From positions 1 to 64,000 of the forward strand of contig JAROAZ010000027.1 in the NCBI GenBank assembly GCA_029432775.1: a DNA stretch of 64,000 nt, read 5' to 3'. The DNA is from Pontiellaceae bacterium B12227. GTDB taxonomy: Bacteria > Verrucomicrobiota > Kiritimatiellia > Kiritimatiellales > Pontiellaceae. A program made the position numbers and the translations under genes. The notes beneath the pieces were generated by a model. The model had not been told where the DNA came from, searched no databases, and worked only from the letters and a program-made list of their open reading frames with translations. The stretch's first letter is position 1. The number at the start of each line of letters is the position of its first letter. Positions 40,234 to 48,728 of the stretch are shown piece by piece.

Positions 40234-42699
40234 ATGGCAATAAAACAACTGAACATCGTATTGGCCTGCGCATGGGCGATTGCTATCCATGCCGCTCCGT
40301 CTCCCGATGTCCGGGAATTCGATGTCATCCTAAGTAATATCGAGCGCTACCATCCAACGCACTGGAACGAATACAAAAAGGTGGCGGCCCAGACGCTGCG
40401 CTCCGATGCACTGATTCTCGAATCCGACCGCACTCCGGTGGATGTTGTGCTCCGCCGCACGCAGGCACTGGCCGATCATCTGCATGTCGGTCAGCATCAG
40501 GCGGCGCTCGATGCGCTGAAAAAGAAAAACAAGCCCGACCTTACCGTAGAGCAGCAGCGGGATCTCTTTCGTGAAGCGGTGCAGCTCCGCAGAAAAATTT
40601 CATTTTCCAACCCGCTGCTCGATTTTGATTCGCTGCTCTTCCTTAAACACAACACGAAGGCGCGCGGGGACAATCATATGGTCGACCAATATCTCGGCCT
40701 GAACCAGTCGGCCGGCGGAGGGGTGTTCCGGCTGGATGCTCCGTTTTCCAATGATTGGAAAATATCCAGCCTGTTGAAAACCGATCAGCTCGATCAGAAG
40801 AACGGCTCCTTCATCTCGCTCGACCTGGACTACGACGCCGACGAAATCCTTTTCGCCTACACGGCGCTCGACTGGAAAAACTTCCAGGGGTCGGAAAAGT
40901 GGGAAGGGCAGCCCTGGAATGCCCGGGAGGCCGCCCATAAAACCTGGAACAAACACTATTGTTTCCAGGAGGAATCTTCCTTCCACATCTTCAAGGCCCG
41001 CGCCGACGGTTCCGACCTGCGGCAACTGACCCACGGCCAGTGGGACGACTTCGATCCGGTCTTCCTGCCGAGCGGCCGCATTGTTTTCATTTCGGCCCGG
41101 GCCGGGGGAACCCAGCGCTGCGGCTACCGTTACATTCCCACCTACACCCTGTTCGGAATGATGCCCGATGGATCCGATATCCAGCAGTTCAGCTGGCACG
41201 ATACCAACGAATGGCATCCGAGCGTCAACCACGACGGTATGCTGGTCTACACCCGCTGGGACTATGTCGACCGCGACTCCGACATTGCCCACCATCTGTG
41301 GTTCTGCTATCCCGACGGACGCGACCCGCGCTCAATGCATGGCAACTATCCCGCCCGCCGATCTTCCAGACCCTGGATGGAAATGAGTATCCGCGCGGTG
41401 CCCGGTTCACATAAATACACCGCCGTCGCCGCGCCCCACCACGGCGAGGCCTACGGCTCGCTCGTTCTGATCGATCAATCGGTTCCCGACGACCGGGCGA
41501 TGTCGCAGATCAAACGCATCACACCGCTCTCGGCCTTTCCCGAATCCGAAATAACCCCCGGACTCTCCTTCCGCGATGCCAAGGGAAATAAGCATCAGGA
41601 CTGGAACTACGGCACGCCGTGGCCGCTCAGCGAAGATTTCTATCTCTGCGTCTACTCGGAAAAAAATCAGGGCAACTACGGCATTTATCTGGTCGACAGT
41701 TTCGGTAACCGCGAGCTGATCTACCGCGATCCGGAAATCGCCTGCCTCGACCCGATCCCGTTCCGTCCGCGCACCCGTCCGCCGGGCATTCCGGTGCAGA
41801 CCCAGCAGATGCAGGCCGACCGCGATCCCGGCCTGGATCCATCGACGGGAACTATTTCGGTGATGAACGTCTACGAAGGCGAGTTTCCGATTCCGGAAGG
41901 CGTGAAAATTAAGGAAATGCGGATTATTAACGTTTTCCCGAAATCGACGCATAAAATCACCAACCCGCGCATCGGTTATGCCGATCAGTCGATCGCCCGC
42001 GGTGTGCTCGGCACCGTGCCGGTTGAAGAGGACGGCAGTGTCTTCTTTGAGTGCCCGACCGGCGCAGGCATCTATTTCCAACTGCTGGATGAAAACGGGA
42101 TGATGGTGCAGAACATGCGGTCCGACACCTATCTGCATCCCGGGGAAAAACTCACCTGCATCGGGTGCCACGAAAATAAATATACCGCGCCGAAAATCAG
42201 CGCCATGCCGCTCGCGATGCGGCGCCCGCCTTCAAAAATTAAACCCGAAGCGCCCGGCTCGTATCCGCTGACTTTTCCGCGCCTGGTTCAGCCTGTGCTC
42301 GATAAGCATCCGGAATTTTTTGCTTCGGTCTATCCGGATAAAAACCTCAGCGGAACGGAGTTCGGGAAGTGGGGCTGGTCGGAAGCCATGCTGACGCTCT
42401 CCGAAGATGCCTGGGGCAAGCACGGCGGGAACGGCGCGCTCTACAAAAAGAACAAGCGCTCCTATTCGATCCCGATGCAGGAAGGCGCCCGCGTTTCCAA
42501 CCTTTGGAAAAAACTTGAAGCCGCCGGCGCACGGGAAATGCTGCCTTCCGAAGATCTTCGCCGCATCACGCTCTGGCTCGACTGTAACAGCAATTTCTAC
42601 GGCGCCTACCGCGACATTGAAAAGCAGGCCGCCGGCGAGGCGGTGGAGCCGCGGCACGGCATACCGGCATGGTCGGCATTCAAACAATTTGTTCATTAA
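40234..42699 (+). CDS. HzsA-related propeller/cytochrome c protein 1
   Basis: Exported (MAIKQLNIVLACAWAIAIHA), about 821 residues. A helical N-terminal part contains 'RRKISFSNPLLDFDSLLFLKH'. A PD40-type beta-propeller follows ('FHIFKARADGSDLRQLTHGQWDDFDPVFLPSGRIVFISARAGGTQRCGY', 'NEWHPSVNHDGMLVYTRWDYVDRD'). The middle domain has 'GVLGTVPVEEDGSVFFECP', and a c-type haem site is C642-IGC-H646. In the two paralogues 'VLDKH' runs into a second CxxCH, but here it reads VLDKHPEFFASV, so that haem is lost. These proteins resemble the alpha subunit of hydrazine synthase but occur widely without anammox; the reaction is unknown. ATG 40234 has AAGGAAAA upstream. Confidence 0.8.
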   Translation: MAIKQLNIVLACAWAIAIHAAPSPDVREFDVILSNIERYHPTHWNEYKKVAAQTLRSDALILESDRTPVDVVLRRTQALADHLHVGQHQAALDALKKKNKPDLTVEQQRDLFREAVQLRRKISFSNPLLDFDSLLFLKHNTKARGDNHMVDQYLGLNQSAGGGVFRLDAPFSNDWKISSLLKTDQLDQKNGSFISLDLDYDADEILFAYTALDWKNFQGSEKWEGQPWNAREAAHKTWNKHYCFQEESSFHIFKARADGSDLRQLTHGQWDDFDPVFLPSGRIVFISARAGGTQRCGYRYIPTYTLFGMMPDGSDIQQFSWHDTNEWHPSVNHDGMLVYTRWDYVDRDSDIAHHLWFCYPDGRDPRSMHGNYPARRSSRPWMEMSIRAVPGSHKYTAVAAPHHGEAYGSLVLIDQSVPDDRAMSQIKRITPLSAFPESEITPGLSFRDAKGNKHQDWNYGTPWPLSEDFYLCVYSEKNQGNYGIYLVDSFGNRELIYRDPEIACLDPIPFRPRTRPPGIPVQTQQMQADRDPGLDPSTGTISVMNVYEGEFPIPEGVKIKEMRIINVFPKSTHKITNPRIGYADQSIARGVLGTVPVEEDGSVFFECPTGAGIYFQLLDENGMMVQNMRSDTYLHPGEKLTCIGCHENKYTAPKISAMPLAMRRPPSKIKPEAPGSYPLTFPRLVQPVLDKHPEFFASVYPDKNLSGTEFGKWGWSEAMLTLSEDAWGKHGGNGALYKKNKRSYSIPMQEGARVSNLWKKLEAAGAREMLPSEDLRRITLWLDCNSNFYGAYRDIEKQAAGEAVEPRHGIPAWSAFKQFVH

Positions 42700-42722
42700 G
42701 GTCAGTGAAAGGAAAAGAGATC

Positions 42723-44273
42723 ATGAAGAAGCATATATTGATGACGGCGCTGTTGGTATGCACTGCGGCCGTGGCAGACAAACCCAACTTTCTGTTTATT
42801 CTGGTGGACGATCTGGGCAAGCAGGATATCGGAATTGAAGGATCCACCTTTTATGAAACGCCGAACATCGATGCGCTCGCACGTTCGGGCATGCGGTTCG
42901 AGAACGGATATGCAGCCTGTCAGGTCTGCAGTCCGTCCCGCGCAAGCATCATGCTGGGCACGGCTCCGCCACGCCACGGCATTACGCAGTGGATCGGGGC
43001 GAAGTCCGGAATGGCCTACAAGCGTAACGATCCGGTGATGCCCGCCGACTACGTCCATAACCTGCCCGCCAGCGATACCACCCTGGCGGAGGCGCTTAAA
43101 GCCGGCGGCTATAAAACCTTCTTTGCCGGCAAATGGCACCTCGGAAGCAAGGGCTCCTGGCCGGAGGATCATGGTTTCGATATCAATATCGGCGGCTGGG
43201 ATAAAGGTTCCCCGAGCGGCGGCTATTTTTCACCCTACAAGAACCCGAACCTCAGCAACGGACCGGATGGCGAAGCGCTGGCCATCCGCCTGGCAAACGA
43301 AACGGCCTCGTTTATGGACGATCATCAGGACCAGCCATTCCTTGCCTACCTTTCGTTCTATCTGGTGCATGGTCCCATCCAGACCTCGGAAGAACTGTGC
43401 AATAAATATCGCGCCAAAGCCGATAAGATGGGGCTGACAGAAAATGACGTGCGCTTCAAATTCGACCGCCGCCTGCCGGTGCGGCAGGTGCAGGATAACC
43501 CGATTTACGGCGGCATGATGGAAACGCTCGACGACGCCGTCGGCATTGTCCTGAACAAACTGAAAGAAACCGGCCTCGATAAAAACACCGTGGTCATCTT
43601 TACCGGCGACAACGGCGGCGTTACCTCCGGCGATGCCTTTGCGACCAGTTCGCTGCCGCTGCGCGGCGGAAAGGGGCGGCAATGGGAAGGCGGTTTCCGC
43701 GAGCCTTACTACATCCGTGCGCCGGGCGTTGCCAGACCGGGCTCAATTTCCACGGTGCCGGCCATCGGGATGGACTTTTTCCCGACCATGCTCGAACTGG
43801 CCGACCTTCCGCTCCTGCCGAAGCAGCATGTGGACGGGGTCAGTCTCGTTCCGGCACTCAAGGGAGCACCCATGCCGGACCGCGCTCTGTTCTGGCACTA
43901 TCCGCACTACGGAAATCAGGGCGGCGAGCCGTCATCGATCATCCGCTCCGGCGACTGGAAGCTGATTTTTTATCACGAAGACCAGCGCATGGAACTGTAT
44001 AACCTGGCCGACGATATCGGCGAGCAGGCCGACCTCGCCGCAAAACATCCGGAAAAGGTAAGCGGGCTGAAGAAGCAGCTCGATGCATGGCTGGCGGATA
44101 CCGGCGCGGTGATGCCCGAAAAGGATGCCCGCTTCAACGAAGCCAAGTTTGAAGCCAAACTCGAAAATGCCCGCACCAAACGCATGCGGGGGCTGGAAGA
44201 GCAGCATGCCCGCTTCCTGGATATGGAGTGGCAACCCAACAAGGACTGGTGGGGCAGCGCGGCCCGGGACTAA
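42723..44273 (+). CDS. Exported sulfatase, type I
   Basis: The start at 42723 (MKKHILMTALLVCTAAVA) gives a signal peptide and has AAAGGAAAAGAG upstream. The active-site elements are 'FLFILVDDLGKQDIG', the maturation motif C-S-P-S-R (C69), 'FFAGKWHLGSKGSWPEDHGFD' and 'VVIFTGDNGG'. Late elements are 'PLRGGKGRQWEGGFREPYYIRAPGV' and 'GDWKLIFYHEDQRMELYNLADD'. The enzyme should cleave sulfate esters, probably from a sugar, outside the cytoplasm. It lies between two HzsA-related genes in the same operon, 10 bp before the second. Confidence 0.93.
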   Translation: MKKHILMTALLVCTAAVADKPNFLFILVDDLGKQDIGIEGSTFYETPNIDALARSGMRFENGYAACQVCSPSRASIMLGTAPPRHGITQWIGAKSGMAYKRNDPVMPADYVHNLPASDTTLAEALKAGGYKTFFAGKWHLGSKGSWPEDHGFDINIGGWDKGSPSGGYFSPYKNPNLSNGPDGEALAIRLANETASFMDDHQDQPFLAYLSFYLVHGPIQTSEELCNKYRAKADKMGLTENDVRFKFDRRLPVRQVQDNPIYGGMMETLDDAVGIVLNKLKETGLDKNTVVIFTGDNGGVTSGDAFATSSLPLRGGKGRQWEGGFREPYYIRAPGVARPGSISTVPAIGMDFFPTMLELADLPLLPKQHVDGVSLVPALKGAPMPDRALFWHYPHYGNQGGEPSSIIRSGDWKLIFYHEDQRMELYNLADDIGEQADLAAKHPEKVSGLKKQLDAWLADTGAVMPEKDARFNEAKFEAKLENARTKRMRGLEEQHARFLDMEWQPNKDWWGSAARD

Positions 44274-44282
44274 GAAAATACG

Positions 44283-46655
44283 ATGAATCGAGACCTCCTT
44301 ACATTCATTTTTATTCCTGCTCTTGCGGCGATACCGCTGTCTCATGGGAGCGAGGTTGAAAGCCAGTACAGAAATCTGGAATTCGATTTGGCACGTACCG
44401 CGCATTTCGAACGGGTAAGCGGCGAGACGTTTCATCCGCAGGCGCTCGTGACCAAGGCCGATCGCGATCCGCTCAATATTCTCCTGCGTCGCACCCGTGC
44501 GCTGCTTGATGATATTGCGCACATGTCCGGAGCGCCTGAAATGGGTGCTTTTGAGAGGAGGCTCTCCAACCTTGAAAAGGCCGAAGGCGATCGCAGGGAG
44601 CTCTTCAGTCAGGCCCATGCCCTGCGCCGGGAAATTGCATTTTCCAATCCGTTGTTGAACTTTGACAAACTACTGTTCATTAAACGCCACCGCTCAAACT
44701 TCAGCCATATGTGCGATCAGTTCTATGGTGCGCATGCCCGGCCGGGCGGAAGCGTCTATGTGCTCGACAATCCTTTCTCGGATGCTCCGGTCGTTACGGA
44801 CCTTTTAAAAGGTCAGGGGCTCGCTGGGGGCAGCTTTCTTTCGCCGGAACTTTCGTTCGACGGCCGGCAGGTACTGTTTGCCTATACGGAATGCACAGGA
44901 GATAAAAAGCATATCGTACACCTCGATCATGAGCGGGGCCATTGGAACGTGGGGCGTTCGTACCATCTCTATTCCGCCGACCTCAATGCCGCCGGGAAAA
45001 CATCCGGTGTTCGGAAACTGACCGACGGCACCTTTAACGATTTTGATCCGTGCTTTCTCCCCAACGGGCGCGTGGCCTTTATCTCCGAACGGCGCGGCGG
45101 ATACCTGCGCTGCGGGCGCGACTGCCCATCGTACACCGTGCATGATATGAACCCGGATGGCTCTGATATCCGCATACTCAGTCCGCACGAAAATAATGAA
45201 TGGCAACCGAGCGTGCTGCACGATGGCATGCTGGCCTACACCCGCTGGGATTATGTGGACCGTCATGGCTGCGTGGCCCACCATCCATGGATCATGACGC
45301 CCGACGGTCGCGACTCACGGGCTGTGCATGGCAACTTTTCTGTAAAGGCGCAACGAGCTGATATGGAAATGGATCTTCGTGCCGTCCCGGGATCGCATAA
45401 AATCGTCGGTACCGCCGCGCCGCATCACGGACAGGCGTACGGCTCGATTATTATAGTGGATCCTCGTACTCCGGATGACGATGCCATGGCGCCGGTCAAG
45501 CGTCTCACACCCGACGTCGCTTTTCCCGAAAGCCAGAAGGGCAAACAGGTCTATGGCACCCCCTGGCCGCTTTCTGAAAAATACCACCTCGTTGTCTACG
45601 ACGCAAAGATGCAGCAGCGCAACGGGCGGCAGGGCGATAAAACCAATCCGCGGGGGGAATATGGCATCTATCTGCTCGATGCCTTCGGAAATAAAATTCT
45701 CATTTATCGTGATCCTGAAATCGCCTGCCTGAGTCCCATCCCGCTGCGCCCGCGCCCGATGCCGCCTGTGCTGCCGGAAAGAAGTAACCGATTGGAAAAG
45801 CATCCGAAGATGGAAGGCACGATGGCTGTCTTGAACATCTACGATAGTCTGATGCCCTGGCCGGAAAATACCAGAATCACCGCTTTGCGCATCTATCAGA
45901 TTCATCCGAGTTCAACTCCGTCCGGACCGCGCCCTCATGAAACGGGCAAACGTATTGCGGAAGCCGGCGACTCGGTCAATCTGACGCGCCGCATCATCGG
46001 CACCGTGCCGGTCGAATCTGATGGCAGTGCCTTCTTTAAAGTCCCTGCGCTGAAGGAACTCTATTTCCAGGCACTGGATGAAGGCGGACTGGCGGTTCAG
46101 TCGATGCGCTCTTCTACCTGGGTACAACCCGGGGAACAACTGATTTGTATGGGCTGTCATGAGCCGAAAAACCGTGCGCCACTCCAACCGCAAAAAACTG
46201 CCCTTGCCCTTCAGCGAAAGCCATCCGTTCCTCAGGCGGATGTGGATGGCACCAATCCGTTCAGCTATCCCCGTCTTGTACAACCTGTGCTCGATAAACA
46301 CTGCGTTTCCTGCCACGACAACACTCATGCTCTGCCGCTTGACCGCCAAATCGTGCAGGCCAATCTGGGAAAAGGAAAGACGAGTGTCTTCCGCTCTTAC
46401 GACAGTCTCATTCACGAATACGGTTTCTGGAAGTTCGGCGATCACTACCGCACCATTCCGGGTGAATTCGGTGCGCGCGCCTCTAAGCTCTACAAGATGC
46501 TCAAGGCCGGACACAGCGATGTGAAGCTTTCCGATGAAGAGCTGCACCGCATCACGGTCTGGCTCGACTCGATGTCGAATTTCTACGGCGTCTACGAAAA
46601 AGAAGGCGGCCTCGCCCAGCTCCGCGGCGAGATCGTTGAACCCACATTGGAATGA
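44283..46655 (+). CDS. HzsA-related propeller/cytochrome c protein 2
   Basis: The 790-residue exported protein has the same layout as the one at 40234: 'RREIAFSNPLLNFDKLLFIKRH', propeller blades ('LYSADLNAAGKTSGVRKLTDGTFNDFDPCFLPNGRVAFISERRGGYLRCGR', 'NEWQPSVLHDGMLAYTRWDYVDRHG'), and 'IIGTVPVESDGSAFFKVPA'. Two c-type haem sites are present, C622-MGC-H and C674-VSC-H. The C-terminal helical part ('ELHRITVWLDSMSNFYGVYE') is shared with protein 1. It overlaps the next start by ATGA. Confidence 0.82.
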   Translation: MNRDLLTFIFIPALAAIPLSHGSEVESQYRNLEFDLARTAHFERVSGETFHPQALVTKADRDPLNILLRRTRALLDDIAHMSGAPEMGAFERRLSNLEKAEGDRRELFSQAHALRREIAFSNPLLNFDKLLFIKRHRSNFSHMCDQFYGAHARPGGSVYVLDNPFSDAPVVTDLLKGQGLAGGSFLSPELSFDGRQVLFAYTECTGDKKHIVHLDHERGHWNVGRSYHLYSADLNAAGKTSGVRKLTDGTFNDFDPCFLPNGRVAFISERRGGYLRCGRDCPSYTVHDMNPDGSDIRILSPHENNEWQPSVLHDGMLAYTRWDYVDRHGCVAHHPWIMTPDGRDSRAVHGNFSVKAQRADMEMDLRAVPGSHKIVGTAAPHHGQAYGSIIIVDPRTPDDDAMAPVKRLTPDVAFPESQKGKQVYGTPWPLSEKYHLVVYDAKMQQRNGRQGDKTNPRGEYGIYLLDAFGNKILIYRDPEIACLSPIPLRPRPMPPVLPERSNRLEKHPKMEGTMAVLNIYDSLMPWPENTRITALRIYQIHPSSTPSGPRPHETGKRIAEAGDSVNLTRRIIGTVPVESDGSAFFKVPALKELYFQALDEGGLAVQSMRSSTWVQPGEQLICMGCHEPKNRAPLQPQKTALALQRKPSVPQADVDGTNPFSYPRLVQPVLDKHCVSCHDNTHALPLDRQIVQANLGKGKTSVFRSYDSLIHEYGFWKFGDHYRTIPGEFGARASKLYKMLKAGHSDVKLSDEELHRITVWLDSMSNFYGVYEKEGGLAQLRGEIVEPTLE

Positions 46656-47545
46656 ATATGAAAACAAAAAAATGGCCGCAAAGAGGCACGAAGGCCTGGG
46701 CGGGAATGCCTTTGTGGATCCTATGCCTTTTCTTGGCAATAAATTCGGGTGCAAAGGAAATCAAGCACCGTTTTCTGGCGAAGGATGAGTCGCGGGCGCA
46801 GTTGCACTATGTGGATCAGTTCGACTCTTCCAATGATTGGAAGATTCAACTGGAAAAGGGCTGCCGCGATATCCGGTTGCTGGAAAGCAACCGGGTGTTA
46901 GTGTCGCATACCGACGGCTATGCAGAGTTTGATCTCGCAACCCGGAAGAAGGTTGCTGAAGTGCGCGATCCACGGTTCAGGAAGACCGAAACCGTTACGC
47001 GCCTGCCAAACGGAAATACGATTCTTGGAGCGAATAAAAAAGGGATCACCTTTTTCGAGGTTAAGTCTGGCGGAGCGGTGGTTCGCGAAGCGAACTTTCC
47101 GCAGTTTCAAACCATGCGCCTGATGCGGCTCTCACCACAAGGTCATTTTCTGTTCGGTGCCAATACCGACCATGTTATTGAGGCCGACTGGAGCGGAAAG
47201 GTCTATGCCGATTTTCAGGTGCCGGGTGCAAAGCATATTTACTGGATCCGTAAAATGGACTCCGGCTGTCGTGTTTCAACGGGCTATGGAAAATCGATTG
47301 TCGATGTAACGCCGGACGGCGAGGTGCTGCGAACGCTCGGCGGGACGGATGCATACCATTTTTTTTCGAGACCGTTTGAACTGCCCCGCGGTCATATTGT
47401 GGCATGTAACTGGACGGGGCATAAACCCGGCGACAGCGAGCGGGGACCGCAGCTGGTGGAGTTCGATGCTGAAGGCAACGTGGTCTGGAAGTGGCACGAT
47501 CCCGTCCGCGCCGGAACGATTCATGGCGTTATCATTTTAAAATAA
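46652..47545 (+). CDS. Exported beta-propeller protein
   Basis: The ATG overlaps the upstream stop. After a basic leader (KTKKWPQRGTKAW), partly encoded by a repeat arm, comes the hydrophobic core 'PLWILCLFLAINSGA'. The rest has six or seven blade-like repeats ('CRDIRLLESNRVLVSHTDGYAEFDLATRKKVAEV', 'ETVTRLPNGNTILGANKKGITFFEVKSGG', 'MRLMRLSPQGHFLFGANTDHVIEADWSGKV', and a last blade 'PQLVEFDAEGNVVWKWHDP'). It resembles PQQ-like or arylsulfotransferase-type propellers, but no catalytic residues can be named. Confidence 0.75.
   Translation: MNMKTKKWPQRGTKAWAGMPLWILCLFLAINSGAKEIKHRFLAKDESRAQLHYVDQFDSSNDWKIQLEKGCRDIRLLESNRVLVSHTDGYAEFDLATRKKVAEVRDPRFRKTETVTRLPNGNTILGANKKGITFFEVKSGGAVVREANFPQFQTMRLMRLSPQGHFLFGANTDHVIEADWSGKVYADFQVPGAKHIYWIRKMDSGCRVSTGYGKSIVDVTPDGEVLRTLGGTDAYHFFSRPFELPRGHIVACNWTGHKPGDSERGPQLVEFDAEGNVVWKWHDPVRAGTIHGVIILK
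46671..46694. repeat. GTGGC-type repeat, single arm, copy h (translated)
   Basis: AATGGCCGCAAAGAGGCACG followed by AAGG is close to one arm of the operon B repeats. It lies 20 bp inside the propeller gene, directly after its coupled start, and encodes WPQRGTK. Confidence 0.5.
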
Positions 47546-47560
47546 ATAAGGAACATACCG

Positions 47561-48703
47561 ATGAACTTTGATTATCACATCCCGACTAAAATTCTGTTTG
47601 GTGCAGGAAAATTAAATCAGTTGGCCGAAGAGCCGCTGCCGGGTACCAAAGCACTGATTGTAATTTCGAACGGAACATCCATGCGCAAGCATGGCTATCT
47701 CCAACGGTTGGAAGAGCTGCTGAAGCAGCAGAATATAGAAACGATTGTTTATGACAAAATTCAGGCGAACCCCATTAAGGAACATGTGATGGAAGGCGCG
47801 GCAGTTGCCAAAGAGAACGACTGTGATTTTGTGGTGGCGCTCGGCGGCGGATCGCCGATCGATGCGGCGAAAGCGATTGCGATTATGGCGGTCAACCCGG
47901 GCGACTACTGGGATTATATCGGAAGCGGATCCGGCAAAGGCGAGCCGGTTGAAAACGGTGCGTTGCCGATTGTGGCGGTCACGACCACCGCGGGCACCGG
48001 TACTGAGGCCGATCCGTGGACGGTGATTACCAACGGCAACGAAAAGATCGGCTTCGGTGTTCCGCCGTTTACCTTCCCGACCATCTCGGTGGTGGATCCG
48101 GAGCTGATGGTTTCGATCCCGCCGCACCTGACGGCCTATCAGGGATTCGATGCTTTTTTCCACGCGGTCGAGGGCTACATTGCCAACGTGGCGACGCCGA
48201 TGAGCGACATCTATGCACTGGAAAGCATTCGGCTCGTGGCGGAATATCTGCCGCGCGCGGTGGCCGATGGATCGGATCTGGAAGCGCGTGAAAAGGTGGC
48301 GCTGGCCAATACGCTTTCCGGGTTGGTGGAATCGACGTCCTGCTGCATCTCGGAACATTCGCTGGAGCACGCCATGAGCGCGTTTCATCCGGAGCTTCCG
48401 CACGGAGCAGGGCTGATTCTGCTTTCCGAAACCTATTTCAGTCATTTCGCGCCGCACTGCGCCGAGCGTTATACGAAAATGGCGTCGGCGATGGGCGGAA
48501 CCAATTTTGTGGCCGAGCTGGTGGCGATGCAGGAGCAATGCGGGGTGCGCAATTTAAAGATGTCCGACTTCGGGATCATGGAAGATGAGCTGGAAGCAAT
48601 TGCGGCCAATGCGTTCGATACGATGGGTTTCCTGTGTGATTTTGACCCGGCGCCGCTCTCGCCGGAACAGGCTGTTACTATTCTGCGAACAGCCTACCGA
48701 TAG
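47561..48703 (+). CDS. Iron-containing alcohol dehydrogenase (group III)
   Basis: The 380-residue enzyme has the NAD-binding core 'DFVVALGGGSPIDAAKAIAIM' and 'PIVAVTTTAGTGTEADPWTVIT'. The metal-binding residues lie in 'GFDAFFHAVEGYIANVATP' and 'SEHSLEHAMSAFHPELPHGAGL'. It should interconvert an alcohol and an aldehyde with NAD(H) in the cytoplasm. In this locus a product of sugar breakdown (for instance lactaldehyde from deoxy sugars) is a plausible substrate, but that is inference. It lies 15 bp after the propeller gene. Confidence 0.9.
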   Translation: MNFDYHIPTKILFGAGKLNQLAEEPLPGTKALIVISNGTSMRKHGYLQRLEELLKQQNIETIVYDKIQANPIKEHVMEGAAVAKENDCDFVVALGGGSPIDAAKAIAIMAVNPGDYWDYIGSGSGKGEPVENGALPIVAVTTTAGTGTEADPWTVITNGNEKIGFGVPPFTFPTISVVDPELMVSIPPHLTAYQGFDAFFHAVEGYIANVATPMSDIYALESIRLVAEYLPRAVADGSDLEAREKVALANTLSGLVESTSCCISEHSLEHAMSAFHPELPHGAGLILLSETYFSHFAPHCAERYTKMASAMGGTNFVAELVAMQEQCGVRNLKMSDFGIMEDELEAIAANAFDTMGFLCDFDPAPLSPEQAVTILRTAYR

Positions 48704-48728
48704 TATTCTTCAATAGACGAGGTATCAG

